DNA from: Amnibacterium endophyticum
GTDB taxonomy: Bacteria; Actinomycetota; Actinomycetes; Actinomycetales; Microbacteriaceae
Direction: 5' to 3'
Assembly: GCF_042680685.1 (NCBI RefSeq)
Contig: NZ_JBHUEA010000016.1
Location: 25,106-89,105 of the forward strand
Length of the DNA stretch: 64,000 nucleotides
Below, in pieces: positions 42,482-52,700 of the stretch (positions are counted from its first letter, which is position 1; every line of letters begins with the position of its first letter). A model generated the notes under the pieces. It saw nothing but the letters and a program-made list of their open reading frames with translations, did no database searches and was not told where the DNA came from. Position numbers and translations under genes: made by a program.

Positions 42482-43033
42482 ATGCCGGACCGGACGTACG
42501 TGCTCATCGACGGGGAGAACCTCGACACGACGCTGGGCGTCTCGATCCTGCGCCACTCGCCGAAGTCGGGCGAGCGGCCGCGGTGGGAGCGGGTGCTCGA
42601 CTTCGCGCGCACCCTCGGCTCGGACGACGTCGTCGGCCTGTTCTTCATCAACTCGACCTCCGGCAACACGCCCTGGCCGTTCGTCGCGGCGATCCAGAAC
42701 GCCGGCTTCCGCGCCGTGCTGCTCAGCGGCACCGGCAGCGAGAAGGTCGTCGACGTCGGCATCCAGCGCACCCTCGAGGCGCTGGTCAAGCGCGACGGCG
42801 ACGTGCTGCTGGGCTCCCACGACCGCGACTTCCTGCCCCAGGTCGAGCAGCTGGTCGACACCGGCCACGGCGTGGCCATGCTCGGCTTCCCCGAGATGAT
42901 GAGCGGCGTCTACGCCGAGCTCGGCGTCCCGATCTACGACCTCGAGTACGACGCCAAGGCCTTCAACCTGCGCCTGCCGCGCATCCGCGTGATCCCGCTC
43001 GCGGAGTTCGACCCCGAGGAGTTCCTCGACTGA
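42482..43033 (+). CDS. NYN-domain protein (PIN-like, LabA type)
   Basis: This 183-residue protein has the NYN acids YVLIDGENLD at residues 6-15 and LLGSHDRDFLPQVEQLVDTGHGVAMLGF near residues 103-130, the active-site pattern of PIN-like ribonucleases. VPIYDLEYD and IRVIPLAEFDPEEF end it. It probably cleaves RNA. It is the last host-like gene before the low-GC island. Confidence 0.85.
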   Translation: MPDRTYVLIDGENLDTTLGVSILRHSPKSGERPRWERVLDFARTLGSDDVVGLFFINSTSGNTPWPFVAAIQNAGFRAVLLSGTGSEKVVDVGIQRTLEALVKRDGDVLLGSHDRDFLPQVEQLVDTGHGVAMLGFPEMMSGVYAELGVPIYDLEYDAKAFNLRLPRIRVIPLAEFDPEEFLD

Positions 43034-43128
43034 TCCGGCCTCCCGAATAGCTTCAAATATGAGCGCGGGCCGCTGCCGGCCTCGAGCTGCCAAGCGCGAA
43101 ATTCCCGAACCGCCCCGAATCGGCAGGA

Positions 43129-43623
43129 TCAGGCCGCGGGCCCCTTGGTTATCTCGGCCTTGCCGCCCAGAACAGTAACCGCTGCGGCGAGTGCGAGCAC
43201 ACCGGCACCCGCAACGACTGAAAGCCCCTTCAACAGCCAGGCCTTGTTCTCGCTGTCCTTCGAGTCGACCTGCTGAGACGCCGCGTTCAGCATCCGAAGA
43301 AGCTCGAAGCGTTCCTCGTTCGTCCAGTGATTCCTCAGTAGCTCCCGATCGAGCGCGTCCATGTAGCGCTCAACAGCCTTCGCCGCCTGCTTCTGACTCT
43401 TTCGGTTCTCAGCGAGAGCGCCGTCCCACCCCTGCTTGAGGGTTTCGACTCCTCCAGCTGCGAGGGCCTTGAAATCGGGGAACTGCCCGACAATGGCGAC
43501 AGCAACGTCCTTGTCGATATCGGGCAGCGCCGATACAAAGGTCATAAACTTGTCCTTCGACAGGTTCCGCCAAGACCCGATCTCGAGTGCCTCTTTGACC
43601 TGCGTCTCGTTCTCGAACTGCAT
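43129..43623 (-). CDS. Helical protein with C-terminal membrane segment, at the left end of the defence island
   Basis: This 164-residue protein is mostly helical and charged (QVKEALEIGSWRNLSKDKFMTFVSALPDI, AENRKSQKQAAKAVERYMDALDRELLRNHW). It ends with one membrane span near residues 132-152 (LSVVAGAGVLALAAAVTVLG) and a short tail. It is not recognised. Codon use is less GC-biased than the neighbours on its left. GGAGG lies 7 nt before ATG 43623, and TAATAT (minus, 43674-43669) is a good -10 box, so it has its own promoter. Its place beside the restriction genes makes a defence or membrane-effector role possible. Confidence 0.6.
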   Translation of the reverse strand: MQFENETQVKEALEIGSWRNLSKDKFMTFVSALPDIDKDVAVAIVGQFPDFKALAAGGVETLKQGWDGALAENRKSQKQAAKAVERYMDALDRELLRNHWTNEERFELLRMLNAASQQVDSKDSENKAWLLKGLSVVAGAGVLALAAAVTVLGGKAEITKGPAA

Positions 43624-43973
43624 TACGATCCTCCCGCCGCCCGCATTGATGTCCGGGCCGCCTGTCGGATATTACGTTCTCAGGACGAGAAGGCGCGCGA
43701 ACACAGCGCGTTTCGGCGCTCTCACACATGTGGTCACGCTACGCGGCGGCGGAGGTTGCTCGGACTGCGACTCCGCTGACCAGCACGCCGCTTGCGGTGA
43801 GGTCAACGCTCAGTCTCGTGTCTAGCTCAACCTTCAAGACTGCGTCGTGCCTCCGCCAATTCCATGGGCGGTGTGAACGAAATGCGCACGCGCGCGTGGC
43901 GCTGCGGGACGCGTTACTACACCGCGCCGCAGAAGCACGTGTCGTGTCGCGTCGACAGGCACGCTCAGCCCGA
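43624..43973. other. 350-nt non-coding gap inside the defence island
   Basis: Only the TAATAT -10 box for the leftward small membrane-protein gene (43669-43674) stands out. No convincing gene, hairpin or repeat is seen in the rest. Confidence 0.5.
43669..43674 (-). promoter_or_regulatory. -10 box (TAATAT) for the small membrane-protein gene
   Basis: TAATAT on the minus strand matches TANNNT and would give a leader of about 40 nt with a GGAGG site. Confidence 0.45.
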
Positions 43974-46900
43974 CTAGGCCCCCACGAGTCCGAGAAGCGC
44001 GTCGTAGTTGTTCACCACGTCGTACCTGACTCCTGCGCTCTCGGCTCTGCTGTTGAGCGAGGCGAAGAACTTGCGGGCGCACTCAATTTTGGCGTCTTCG
44101 ATCCCCTTCAACTGCAGGGTCGACATCGAGCCCTTCGTTTCTGCCACGAAGTAGACGTGCTTGATGTGCGTGCGGTCGTCGCGGAAGGCGATTGCCCAAT
44201 CGGGGTTGTAGTCACCCACGGGGGTCGGGATGAAGAACCCCCGCGGCAACTTGGAGTAGACGACGACCTCGTCGCTCACATCGAGCTGCTCCACAAACGA
44301 ACGCTCAACCTTGGAATCGGTGACGACGTACTCGTACACGCTCTTTCTAAGCTTGTCCCCCGCCTTCGATAAGTCCTGCGCGGTCTGATTCTCGGTGAAG
44401 ATCGACGAGTCGTAGCGACCGTCGAGCGGATCGTAGCTGAGGTGCTCGACGATGGCGGTGGCCTTCTGCTCGTTGATGAGGCGAGCGGATTCTGTGATGA
44501 ACTGCTCAGGGTTCTGCTTGAACTTTGCGAACGTTCCAGGGTTGACGCGGGTAAGGATGGCCGCACACGTGCGGCGGGTGAGCTGAGTTTTCTCCGCGAT
44601 CTCTCCAAGGAGGTCGTACGTAACGCTGGAACCCGCTGAGACGGCCGAATGCTCGACCTTGGTTTCGGACACCTTGAATCCGGTGCCGGCCTCGAGCTGC
44701 TCGACTTCGAGGCCGACGACCTGCCTGCCGCTCTCGACGAGGTACTGCATGACCGTAACGTCAAGGGACTTATCGAGCACCTTGATACAGTTGGCGATCA
44801 ACTCGGCTGAGTCGAAATCGACCTGGTAGACGGCCTTATGATTGATGCGGCCCCACAACTCTTGGAACTCACGCTTGTTGAAGTTGGCCTCGTTGAACGG
44901 GATCTTCTTCGGCCTGCGCCCGTCAGTCGGCTTGGGAAGTTCGAGGTACAGAGCGTCGACAAGCGGCCATAAGAAATCGATGACGGGCTTGAGCACATCC
45001 GCCGTAGGCGGAGCGAGTGCGCCGTCGGCGCGGGCATCCTTGTACGACTGGGTAACGATGTAGTCGTCGTCGATGTAGTTGTTGCGGATGAGGTAGTTGT
45101 GCAGCGCCTCGGCGACCGACTTCTCGAGCACGCTGGTGGATCCGTCCACGGTCGTGAACTGCTTGCCGGCGAAGTAGTCGACGGTCGCCTTTCGCGGACG
45201 TGCCGAGAGCGACTCCACGATCTCCTTCTGCAGCGCGGTAACAAAGTGCGTGTACGACTCATCTGTCACGACGGTCAACTCGTTGATGTCGTGCACAGTG
45301 ACGGGGTTGTCCATACGCTCGCCGTGCTGGTCGACCGACAACCGCAGCCCGCGGCCAATCTCCTGCCTCCTTGTCGTTGTGTTGTCACTCTTCTTTAGCA
45401 TGCCCATAACGAAGACGTTCGGATTATCCCAACCCTCGCGGAGCGCCGAGTGCGACCATATGAATCGCACCGGCTCCTCAAACGAGAGCAAACGTTCCTT
45501 GTCTTTAAGGATCAGGTCGTAGGCGTCGATATCATCGGATTGGCCCGCGAAGTCACCGCGCGCGGCGATTTTGCCGTCGACCGAGTGCCCGGTCTTCTTG
45601 TCGATCGAAAAGTAACCCTCATGCGTCGAACGGATAGGGATCGCTTCGACATGGGTGCGGTAGCGCTGCGCGGCCTCGTCGAGGTCCAGCTGCCCAAGGT
45701 AGTCGGCCAAGACCGCAGCGTATTCCTCCTCGAACACCCTGGCGTATTCACCGAGGGTGTCTTCACGGCGGTAGTCGCGATACTTGGCGACCTCGTCAAT
45801 GAAAAACAGTGACAGCGTCTTTATACCTTGCGCGAACAGCTCGCGCTCTTTGTCCAGGTGGGCGCGAATGACCTCGCGGATCTGGATACGACGCTTCTGA
45901 TCCTCGGCCACATCCTCGGTGACCTCGCCCGCGCCGATGATGTCGCCGTTGCTCAGCTCGATGATGTCTCGGTTAGCGTCGACGTTCCGGATGAAGAGAC
46001 CCCTGTAGGCCTCGATGCCGCCGGAGATGTCATACAGGTTGACCCGTTGGCCGAGGCGTCTTATCTGCCGTTTGATGCCCTGGGCGGTCTGCACCTCCAA
46101 CTCCACCCGCGCCTTGGGGAAGGCTGCACCCTTACCCACCTCGAGACCGTCGACGTAGAGGTAGGCGGTGCTGCCGGCCAGGTGCTTGACCGTGATGCCT
46201 CGCACTGCGATCTTCTTCACCAACTTCTGGTTGTACGCATCGACGGCGTCGAGGCGGTGCACCCTGGTGCGCCCGATCCTGTGGGTCGCCGAGTAGCGCA
46301 GCGCAAATAGGGCGTTGAACAGGCCGAGCGCCTCCAAGGACTTCGAGGGCTTCTTCGCGTCGCCCTCGATCTTCTGCGGTTCGTCGATAATCAGGATCGG
46401 CCGGTTCGCCGCAATCACGTCAATCGGCTTGCGCGACTGGAAGTCGTCGAGCACCTCGTAAATTCGGCGGGCGTCTTTGCCAGTGGCGTTGAACGCCTGG
46501 ATGTTAATGATCATCACCTGCACGCCAGCATCAGACGAAAACCGTTCCACCTCGTGCAACCGGGACGAGTTGTAGACGAACGTTCGGGGCTTGGTGCCGT
46601 AGAGCTGCTGAAAGTGCTCCGCGGTGATGTCAAACGACTTACTCACGCCCTCGCGGATCGCGATCGACGGCACGACCACGATGTACTTCGACCATCCATA
46701 CCGCTTGTGTAGTTCCATAATCGTCTTGATGTACACGTAGGTTTTGCCGGTGCCAGTCTCCATTTCGACATCAAGGTTGATCGGCGCGGCCGACTTCTTC
46801 ACCGGGTCCTTCAAGTCCTTCGACAGCGTCAATCCCCGCGCCTGCTGAACGCGGTGTACGTTTTCAAGAAGCTGAGGCTGCGTGAGCGCTATGTCCGTAT

Positions 46901-47054
46901 TGCGCAGTCCCAGATCCTCGACCAGCGTCAGCGCATCCCTACCAGGGTCGACGCGGTACTTCACCCCGTCGGCATACGGCTGACCGGCAAATACGTTAAC
47001 CACTGCATCGACTGCCTCGGTCTGGTACTCCTGGACCTTGAATTGAAGCCTCAT
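43974..47054 (-). CDS. res: Type III restriction enzyme, Res subunit
   Basis: This 1026-residue SF2 helicase-nuclease has Walker A in EMETGTGKTYVYI near residue 100, the DEPQ box LIIDEPQKIEG near residue 235 typical of type III Res, SATH in ALRYSATHRIG, and motif VI-like RQEIGRGLRLSVD near residue 560. The C-terminal PD-(D/E)XK nuclease is visible as NPDWAIAF followed by YFVAETKGS. It translocates DNA and cuts it when paired with Mod. The ATG is 4 nt after the Mod stop. Length fits the family. Base composition is lower in GC than flanking host genes. Confidence 0.92.
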   Translation of the reverse strand: MRLQFKVQEYQTEAVDAVVNVFAGQPYADGVKYRVDPGRDALTLVEDLGLRNTDIALTQPQLLENVHRVQQARGLTLSKDLKDPVKKSAAPINLDVEMETGTGKTYVYIKTIMELHKRYGWSKYIVVVPSIAIREGVSKSFDITAEHFQQLYGTKPRTFVYNSSRLHEVERFSSDAGVQVMIINIQAFNATGKDARRIYEVLDDFQSRKPIDVIAANRPILIIDEPQKIEGDAKKPSKSLEALGLFNALFALRYSATHRIGRTRVHRLDAVDAYNQKLVKKIAVRGITVKHLAGSTAYLYVDGLEVGKGAAFPKARVELEVQTAQGIKRQIRRLGQRVNLYDISGGIEAYRGLFIRNVDANRDIIELSNGDIIGAGEVTEDVAEDQKRRIQIREVIRAHLDKERELFAQGIKTLSLFFIDEVAKYRDYRREDTLGEYARVFEEEYAAVLADYLGQLDLDEAAQRYRTHVEAIPIRSTHEGYFSIDKKTGHSVDGKIAARGDFAGQSDDIDAYDLILKDKERLLSFEEPVRFIWSHSALREGWDNPNVFVMGMLKKSDNTTTRRQEIGRGLRLSVDQHGERMDNPVTVHDINELTVVTDESYTHFVTALQKEIVESLSARPRKATVDYFAGKQFTTVDGSTSVLEKSVAEALHNYLIRNNYIDDDYIVTQSYKDARADGALAPPTADVLKPVIDFLWPLVDALYLELPKPTDGRRPKKIPFNEANFNKREFQELWGRINHKAVYQVDFDSAELIANCIKVLDKSLDVTVMQYLVESGRQVVGLEVEQLEAGTGFKVSETKVEHSAVSAGSSVTYDLLGEIAEKTQLTRRTCAAILTRVNPGTFAKFKQNPEQFITESARLINEQKATAIVEHLSYDPLDGRYDSSIFTENQTAQDLSKAGDKLRKSVYEYVVTDSKVERSFVEQLDVSDEVVVYSKLPRGFFIPTPVGDYNPDWAIAFRDDRTHIKHVYFVAETKGSMSTLQLKGIEDAKIECARKFFASLNSRAESAGVRYDVVNNYDALLGLVGA

Positions 47055-47058
47055 TGAA

Positions 47059-49032
47059 TCAGACCACCCGGAGTTCTGTCTCGGGAGACCCTTCGCGGAA
47101 GACCTGCTCTGCATTTATACGCGCAGCGTCGCTGGCAAAGCCCGAGTCTTTGAACACTGCGCGCAGCGGGCGTCTCCCCGCAATCGCGCGCACAACTTCC
47201 TCGGTCACCCCGTCGGCGAAACAAGCGATCAACGCTTCGTCGCTTACAGAGAATACAGTCTGACCGGCGACCTCTTCAACAGCAATCGTTTCCGTTAGAT
47301 CTAGTCCCCAGTCGATGAGCAGCTGGAATAGGAGGTCCTCTGCCGTCCGGTCCGATCTGACGTTGTCCGCGAATAGCGGGAGTTGGTGCTGCGCTAAAGA
47401 ATCCGCGGACTCGAACACGCTCGCGAAGTTGGTTGTGTCTATCCGTAGCGTCCGGAAGCCAACGTCGAGGGACTGCTTGCTTGAGCCGCTGCTCTCGAGA
47501 GCCTTCCGTCCGGCTCTTCGGAGCCGCTCCTTGCAGAGCTCTGCGATCGTAGTGAAACCGGCCTTAGCCGCCTCCGTGTCAGGCTCGGGTCGCTCGCCGA
47601 CCTGAACGAGTATGAATCGTCGGCTTCCGCCATCCTGGGCGTTGAGCTGCATCAGCGCATCACCGGTCGTTCCCGAGCCCGCGAAGAAGTCAAGAACGAC
47701 CGCTTCCCTGGCTTCGCGGCATGCAGCGGCCAGCAACTTGGCAATTAGCTTGGTTGGCTTCGGGAAGGACATGAGATTTTGCAAGTCGAACAACGCGTGC
47801 AATTCATCGAATGCGTCCTCATTCGTACCCCAGCCGTCCGAGGTGAGATCATCGCGGAGTACGAAGCGCGCTCCGGTTCCGGTCTCACCACGCATCGTCA
47901 GAAGATCTTTCAGCACCTTGCGGCGAGGCTCTGTAACGATTCGCCGAAAATATAGATCCTGAGTTACATAGAGGCTATTGTCGTGCGCGAACTGGTCCAG
48001 GAGCGACTGACTGTAAATCCAGTTGCTCTCAACCACGACGTCGTCTGCAAGTCGCCCTTCGCGGATTTGCAGGTCGGACTTGAGGACTATCTCCTGATTG
48101 CCGGATGTAAGCCTCGTGCCAGCCGGTACAAAGTGGTCTAACTCGCGAAATCGTGATGAAATACCACGTCGGATTATTCGCACTCCACGCGAGTTGGTCG
48201 TCTTGATGACGGGATACGTCTCGGTGTCACGAGCGATTTCACCCGTGAATCCCGCGAATTTGTCCCGGTCGCGGGCGAAGCAAAGGATGTACTCTTTAAC
48301 ATTGGACACGGCACCTGACAGGAACGCGCCCTTTTTCTTCTTTTCCCAGACAAGCTGTCCAACGAAATTGCCTCGCCCGAAGACTTCTTGTGCCAGGACG
48401 CGCAGGTTGGCCACCTCGCTGTCACCGATACTAATAAGGATGACACCTGCGGGCGCCAGTAGATTGCGCGCAAGTTTCAGCCGGGGGTACATCATACTAA
48501 GCCAATCTGAATGGAACCGGCCGTTAGTCTCGGGATTCGCAACAAGACGTGCACCTTCGTCGTTAATCTGGCGCGACACATCCAGGTAATCTGCTGCACT
48601 CTGGGTGAAATCGTCTTCGTAGATAAAGTCGCTCCCAGTGTTATACGGAGGGTCGATGTAGATAAAATCTACCTTGCCCAGGTAGGACTCCTGTAGAAGC
48701 TTCAGAGCCTCTAGGTTGTCGCCCTCAATAAAGAGGTTCTTCGTTGTGTCGAAGTCGACCGATTCTTCACGGACGGGCCGCACGGTCTTCGCGATCGGCA
48801 CATTGGCAGCGAATGCCGCTGCACGCTTGCCGGGCCAGTCAAGTTGGTATCTTTCTCGAGGCCCGTCAACAATGTGATTGGAGAGCTCTTGTCGCAGCGC
48901 GTCGAAGTCGATCACGCGCGATAGCTTGCCGTCGGTGTCCGCCGTCTCAGTCACAACAGTCGGGAAGAGCTCGGCGATCTTCTCAATGTTGCGCTCGGTC
49001 AAATTCGCCGACTCTATTCTGAGCTTCTCCAT
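47059..49032 (-). CDS. mod: Type III-like DNA adenine methyltransferase, Mod subunit
   Basis: This 657-residue beta-class N6-adenine methyltransferase has catalytic motif DPPYNTGSDF near residue 128 before the SAM-binding FAGSGTTGDAL near residue 450. That order defines the beta class used by type III Mod. A long insert between them is the likely target-recognition domain. It both modifies host DNA and gives the complex its site. AAGGAT precedes ATG 49032. It is the least GC-rich gene of the window by eye. Confidence 0.93.
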   Translation of the reverse strand: MEKLRIESANLTERNIEKIAELFPTVVTETADTDGKLSRVIDFDALRQELSNHIVDGPRERYQLDWPGKRAAAFAANVPIAKTVRPVREESVDFDTTKNLFIEGDNLEALKLLQESYLGKVDFIYIDPPYNTGSDFIYEDDFTQSAADYLDVSRQINDEGARLVANPETNGRFHSDWLSMMYPRLKLARNLLAPAGVILISIGDSEVANLRVLAQEVFGRGNFVGQLVWEKKKKGAFLSGAVSNVKEYILCFARDRDKFAGFTGEIARDTETYPVIKTTNSRGVRIIRRGISSRFRELDHFVPAGTRLTSGNQEIVLKSDLQIREGRLADDVVVESNWIYSQSLLDQFAHDNSLYVTQDLYFRRIVTEPRRKVLKDLLTMRGETGTGARFVLRDDLTSDGWGTNEDAFDELHALFDLQNLMSFPKPTKLIAKLLAAACREAREAVVLDFFAGSGTTGDALMQLNAQDGGSRRFILVQVGERPEPDTEAAKAGFTTIAELCKERLRRAGRKALESSGSSKQSLDVGFRTLRIDTTNFASVFESADSLAQHQLPLFADNVRSDRTAEDLLFQLLIDWGLDLTETIAVEEVAGQTVFSVSDEALIACFADGVTEEVVRAIAGRRPLRAVFKDSGFASDAARINAEQVFREGSPETELRVV

Positions 49033-49040
49033 GATGATCC

Positions 49041-49715
49041 TTAGATACTGGTCCTGGGGTGGGTCAATTCCCTCAGCACGACTTCGCGTTCCCTGAGCTG
49101 CTTCCGCAGTTCAATCTTGCGGTTGAGTTGTGGTTCGGCGCGTAGCTTCTTCTCCAGGGCGGCGACCTCGCGCTGCAGCTTCCGGGCGCGGTCCAGCCTG
49201 CCCGTCGCCTCGAGCACGGTCTCGCCGACACGCGTTGGAGCCGGTAGGAGTGACGCCAAGAGCACCTCGTACAGGTTCGGAAGGTGCAGAGCCGTTGGAA
49301 GAGGGCGGCGAGGCGCATCAGCGGGTTGCCAGCCGGTGGTGAAGTAGGTCGCGACACGGGGCGTCTTGCCGTCCAGCGTCTTCTGCGCTGCGACCATGCG
49401 GACGCGATCACTGCCGGCGACCTCGAAGATGATCGGGAAGTGCACGGTTTTGTCGATGGCGAGGAGCACTTCGTCGGAGATGTCCGCGCCCTTGGCCTCG
49501 ATCGTGAAGACCTGGATCTCGGGCACCCTGGCGGTGCCAGAAAGTCGGATGGTGTCGTCGGCGAGCTTGTACGCCCAGGTGATGCGCTGGATGTCGTCAA
49601 CGAACTTGCCGCGCACCGCAGTGGGAACGTTGCCGTGGTCGTAGAACTTGGTCTTGGGTACGGCACGGCCGAGTGCGGCGTTCGCGGGCCAGCGGTAGAG
49701 GACAGGTTCAGGCAC
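49041..49715 (-). CDS. DUF4391 domain protein
   Basis: This 224-residue protein matches the DUF4391 layout: LYRWPANAALGRAVPKTKFYDHG at the N-terminus, QRITWAYKLADDTIRL, QVFTIEAKGADISDEVLLAIDKTVHFPIIFEV in the centre, and a coiled-coil-like end (RKLQREVAALEKKLRAEPQLNRKIELRKQLRERE). Biochemical role is unknown. GTG 49715 overlaps the helicase stop by 8 nt with GAGGAG upstream, and Mod starts 8 nt after its stop, so it sits inside the restriction operon and probably belongs to the complex. Confidence 0.82.
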   Translation of the reverse strand: MPEPVLYRWPANAALGRAVPKTKFYDHGNVPTAVRGKFVDDIQRITWAYKLADDTIRLSGTARVPEIQVFTIEAKGADISDEVLLAIDKTVHFPIIFEVAGSDRVRMVAAQKTLDGKTPRVATYFTTGWQPADAPRRPLPTALHLPNLYEVLLASLLPAPTRVGETVLEATGRLDRARKLQREVAALEKKLRAEPQLNRKIELRKQLREREVVLRELTHPRTSI

Positions 49716-52700
49716 CGGCGGGCTCCTCGACAATGGCGAGGAAGGCGATCAGCTCGAAGTCGTCGAGCCCCGCAATGGTCTGAACGAGCGCTGAGGTGCG
49801 GCCCGGGCTGAAGAGGCTGTCGACGTCGCGCTCCTCGTTGACGTCGATCATCGAGCGGATCGCGTCGGTCAGCAGGCGGCTGTACTTGACCATGTCGGCG
49901 CCATCGCGGGTCGCTGCGTTGAAGACACGGCACACCTCCCACGCCGGTTCGTCGCGATTGCGGCATCCAGCGCGGATGATGTCGAGCAGGTGCTTGACCT
50001 CGGTGTGATCGGCGATGACCTGGCCCTCGTCGTCGAGATACACGAGGTAGTGCGGGTGCAGCCGGTTACCGCGGTTGAGGTGCTCGTCGGCGTCGACGTT
50101 CCGCAGGACGAAGAGCGCGCCGGGCTTCAGGCCCTTGCTCCGCTGGGCGGGTACGACGGCGTGAAGACCCCGTGGAGTGCCGGCAAGGGCGCCGAACTCC
50201 TTCATGTAGCCGAGGAGGTCCATGCGGAAGTCGTTGAGACCCAGATCGGTTATTGATACACCGGTGCGAACGTCCTCGAGCTCGATCACCTCGTCCTGAA
50301 GCTTGCGAAGCTGCTCCTTGCGGAACGCAGCGTCACCGGCTTCCGGGTCGAGGATATTGTCATCTCCGGTCCCACCTAGGTTGGCAGCGACCATGCGGTT
50401 CTCGACCCGCTCTTTGAGATTGATGTACTCGTCGAGCGAGATGTCCGGCCAGAAGTTCACGAGCTGGATTCGCTCGTTCGTGGAGCCGATGCGGTCGATG
50501 CGCCCGAAGCGCTGGATGATCCTGACGGGGTTCCAGTGGATGTCGTAGTTGACGAGGAAGTCGCAATCCTGGAGGTTTTGTCCCTCGCTGATGCAGTCGG
50601 TCCCGATCAACACGTCGATCTCCGACGACTCCTTCGGCATCACGAGATGCCGCTGTTTCGACCGGGGCGAGAACAGGGTCAGCGTCTGCTGGAAGCCGTA
50701 GCCCTTCCCAATCGTGGTGGAGGGGTTGCCCTGACCGGTCACGAGCGCGGTGTCGTAGCCCTGCTCGGAGAGCGCCGGCGCGAGGTTCCTGTAGAGGTAG
50801 TCCGCGGTGTCCGCGAACGCGGAGAAGATCAACACCTTACGGTTGCCCGGATTCAGTGGCGCGTCGAACTTGCTCGAGACCAGGTCCTGCAGTGCGCGGA
50901 GCTTCGAGTCGTGCTCAGGCGTGATGCCGCTGATGGCCTTGAGGAGCTGCTCGATGACCTTGCCGTCGTTAACGAGGTCGCGGTTCCACGACTCGACGTC
51001 CATGTCGGCGAGGTCGATCTGCACCTTCCGGCCGACCGTTCCACTCGTCGGGAAATCGAAGTCGTCATCATCGGCGTCGACGTCCGCGAACGCGGAAGCG
51101 ACGTCGGCGATGTTCGCCGCATGATCGTCGACTGCCTCGATCGCTTCGGCGACCGTGTACTCGAGCCTCGTCAGCGTGAGCCGGAACGCCTCGACACTGG
51201 ACTCCAACCGCTTCAGCAGGTTGACGGTCATCAGCTTCCGCAGGCCTTGCTCGCGTCCGGCCGTGTCCATGTTTGCCGTCTGACCGCCGACGTAGTTCTG
51301 GCCAGAGCTGGAGCCGTAGAGCGCCTCGTACTTCTCACGTCGGCTCGGAAACACGTACGTCAGCGGCGTGTAGACCGCGAGCGTGAGCAGCTGGAGCTGC
51401 TCGAAGATCTCGTTGAAGGTCGGTGCATCGGAAGTGTCGGTCAACGGCGGCCGCAGCGATCGGGGCTTCAGCCGCTTCGGAAACGCCCCCACCTCGGCCG
51501 TGTCATAGAACGCCTGGATATGCTTCCGCGAGCGAGCGATCGTGACGGCGTCGAGCAGCTCGAAGAAGTCGAAGTCGAGCTTCGCGAGGATCGCGTCAGC
51601 CGTGCGGTGCTCGGTCGGCAGCTCAGACCACTCGTTGAATGTCCGCTGCGCTTGACGAAAGACCTCCTCGACCGAGGTCTGGATGTTCAGCTTCGCCGCG
51701 AGATGCTCCGACTCCCCCTCGTACGCGAGCGCAAGCTGGTTGCGCAGATCGTTGAAGCGGTTGTTGACCGGCGTCGCGGAGAGCATCAACACCTTTGTCT
51801 TCACGCCCTCGCGGATAACCGTGCGCATCAAGCGTTGGTATCGCGTCTCGCGCTCCTGCATGAGATCCGCATTGCGGAAGTTGTGCGACTCGTCGATCAC
51901 GACCAGGTCGTAGTTGCCCCAGTTGATCAGGTCGAGCCTCTTGCCGAGCGACTCGCCTCGATCACGAGACAGATCGGTGTGCGCGAGCACGTCGTAGTTG
52001 AAGCGGTCCGTGGCGAAGACGTTCGTGGTGTAGTTCGAGTTGTAGTTCGTCCAGTTATCGGCGAGCTTCTTCGGCGCGAGCACGAGTATGGACTTATTGC
52101 GCAGCTCATAGTACTTGATCACCGCCAATGCCGTGAAGGTCTTGCCTAGACCCACACTGTCGGCGAGGATGCAGCCGTTGTACGTCTCCAGCTTGTTGAT
52201 GATGCCGGTGGCCGCATCCCGTTGGAAGTTGTAGAGGGACTTCCAAACCTCAGTGTCCTGATACCCGGTGAGGTCGTTCGGCAGCACGTCCTCACTAATG
52301 TCGTCGAGGAACTCGCCGAAGAGGTTGTAGAGAATCAGAAAGTAGACCCGTTGGGGCGAGTTCTCTGCGTACACGGAGGCGATGCGCTCGCGCACCGCCT
52401 CCGTGACGTCGTCGAGCTGCTCGGAGTTGTGCCAGATCTGGTCAAAGAGCTGGACGTACTGTCGTGCCGACGGAGCGTCGTCGACCTTGTGCACCATGTT
52501 CGACAGTGCCGGGCCGCGCTCGTACCCCAGGTCCGCTGTCGTGAAGCCCTGGAGTGGCGCGTATGCGGCGGCGTCATCGACGACGGCGAATGACTGCATC
52601 GGCGCCCCGGTGTGATTTGCGCGAAAAGTCACTTTCTGTCGCACCCACTCGGCGCACTCCCTTGCGATCGCCCGCTGAGTCAGCTTGTTGCGCAGGCGGA

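Noticed and set aside
43074..44700. An exact 17-bp repeat (43074-43090 and 44684-44700) as possible attachment sites of the island
   Set aside because: One copy lies inside the Res coding region, and about one such match is expected by chance in 64 kb of this composition.
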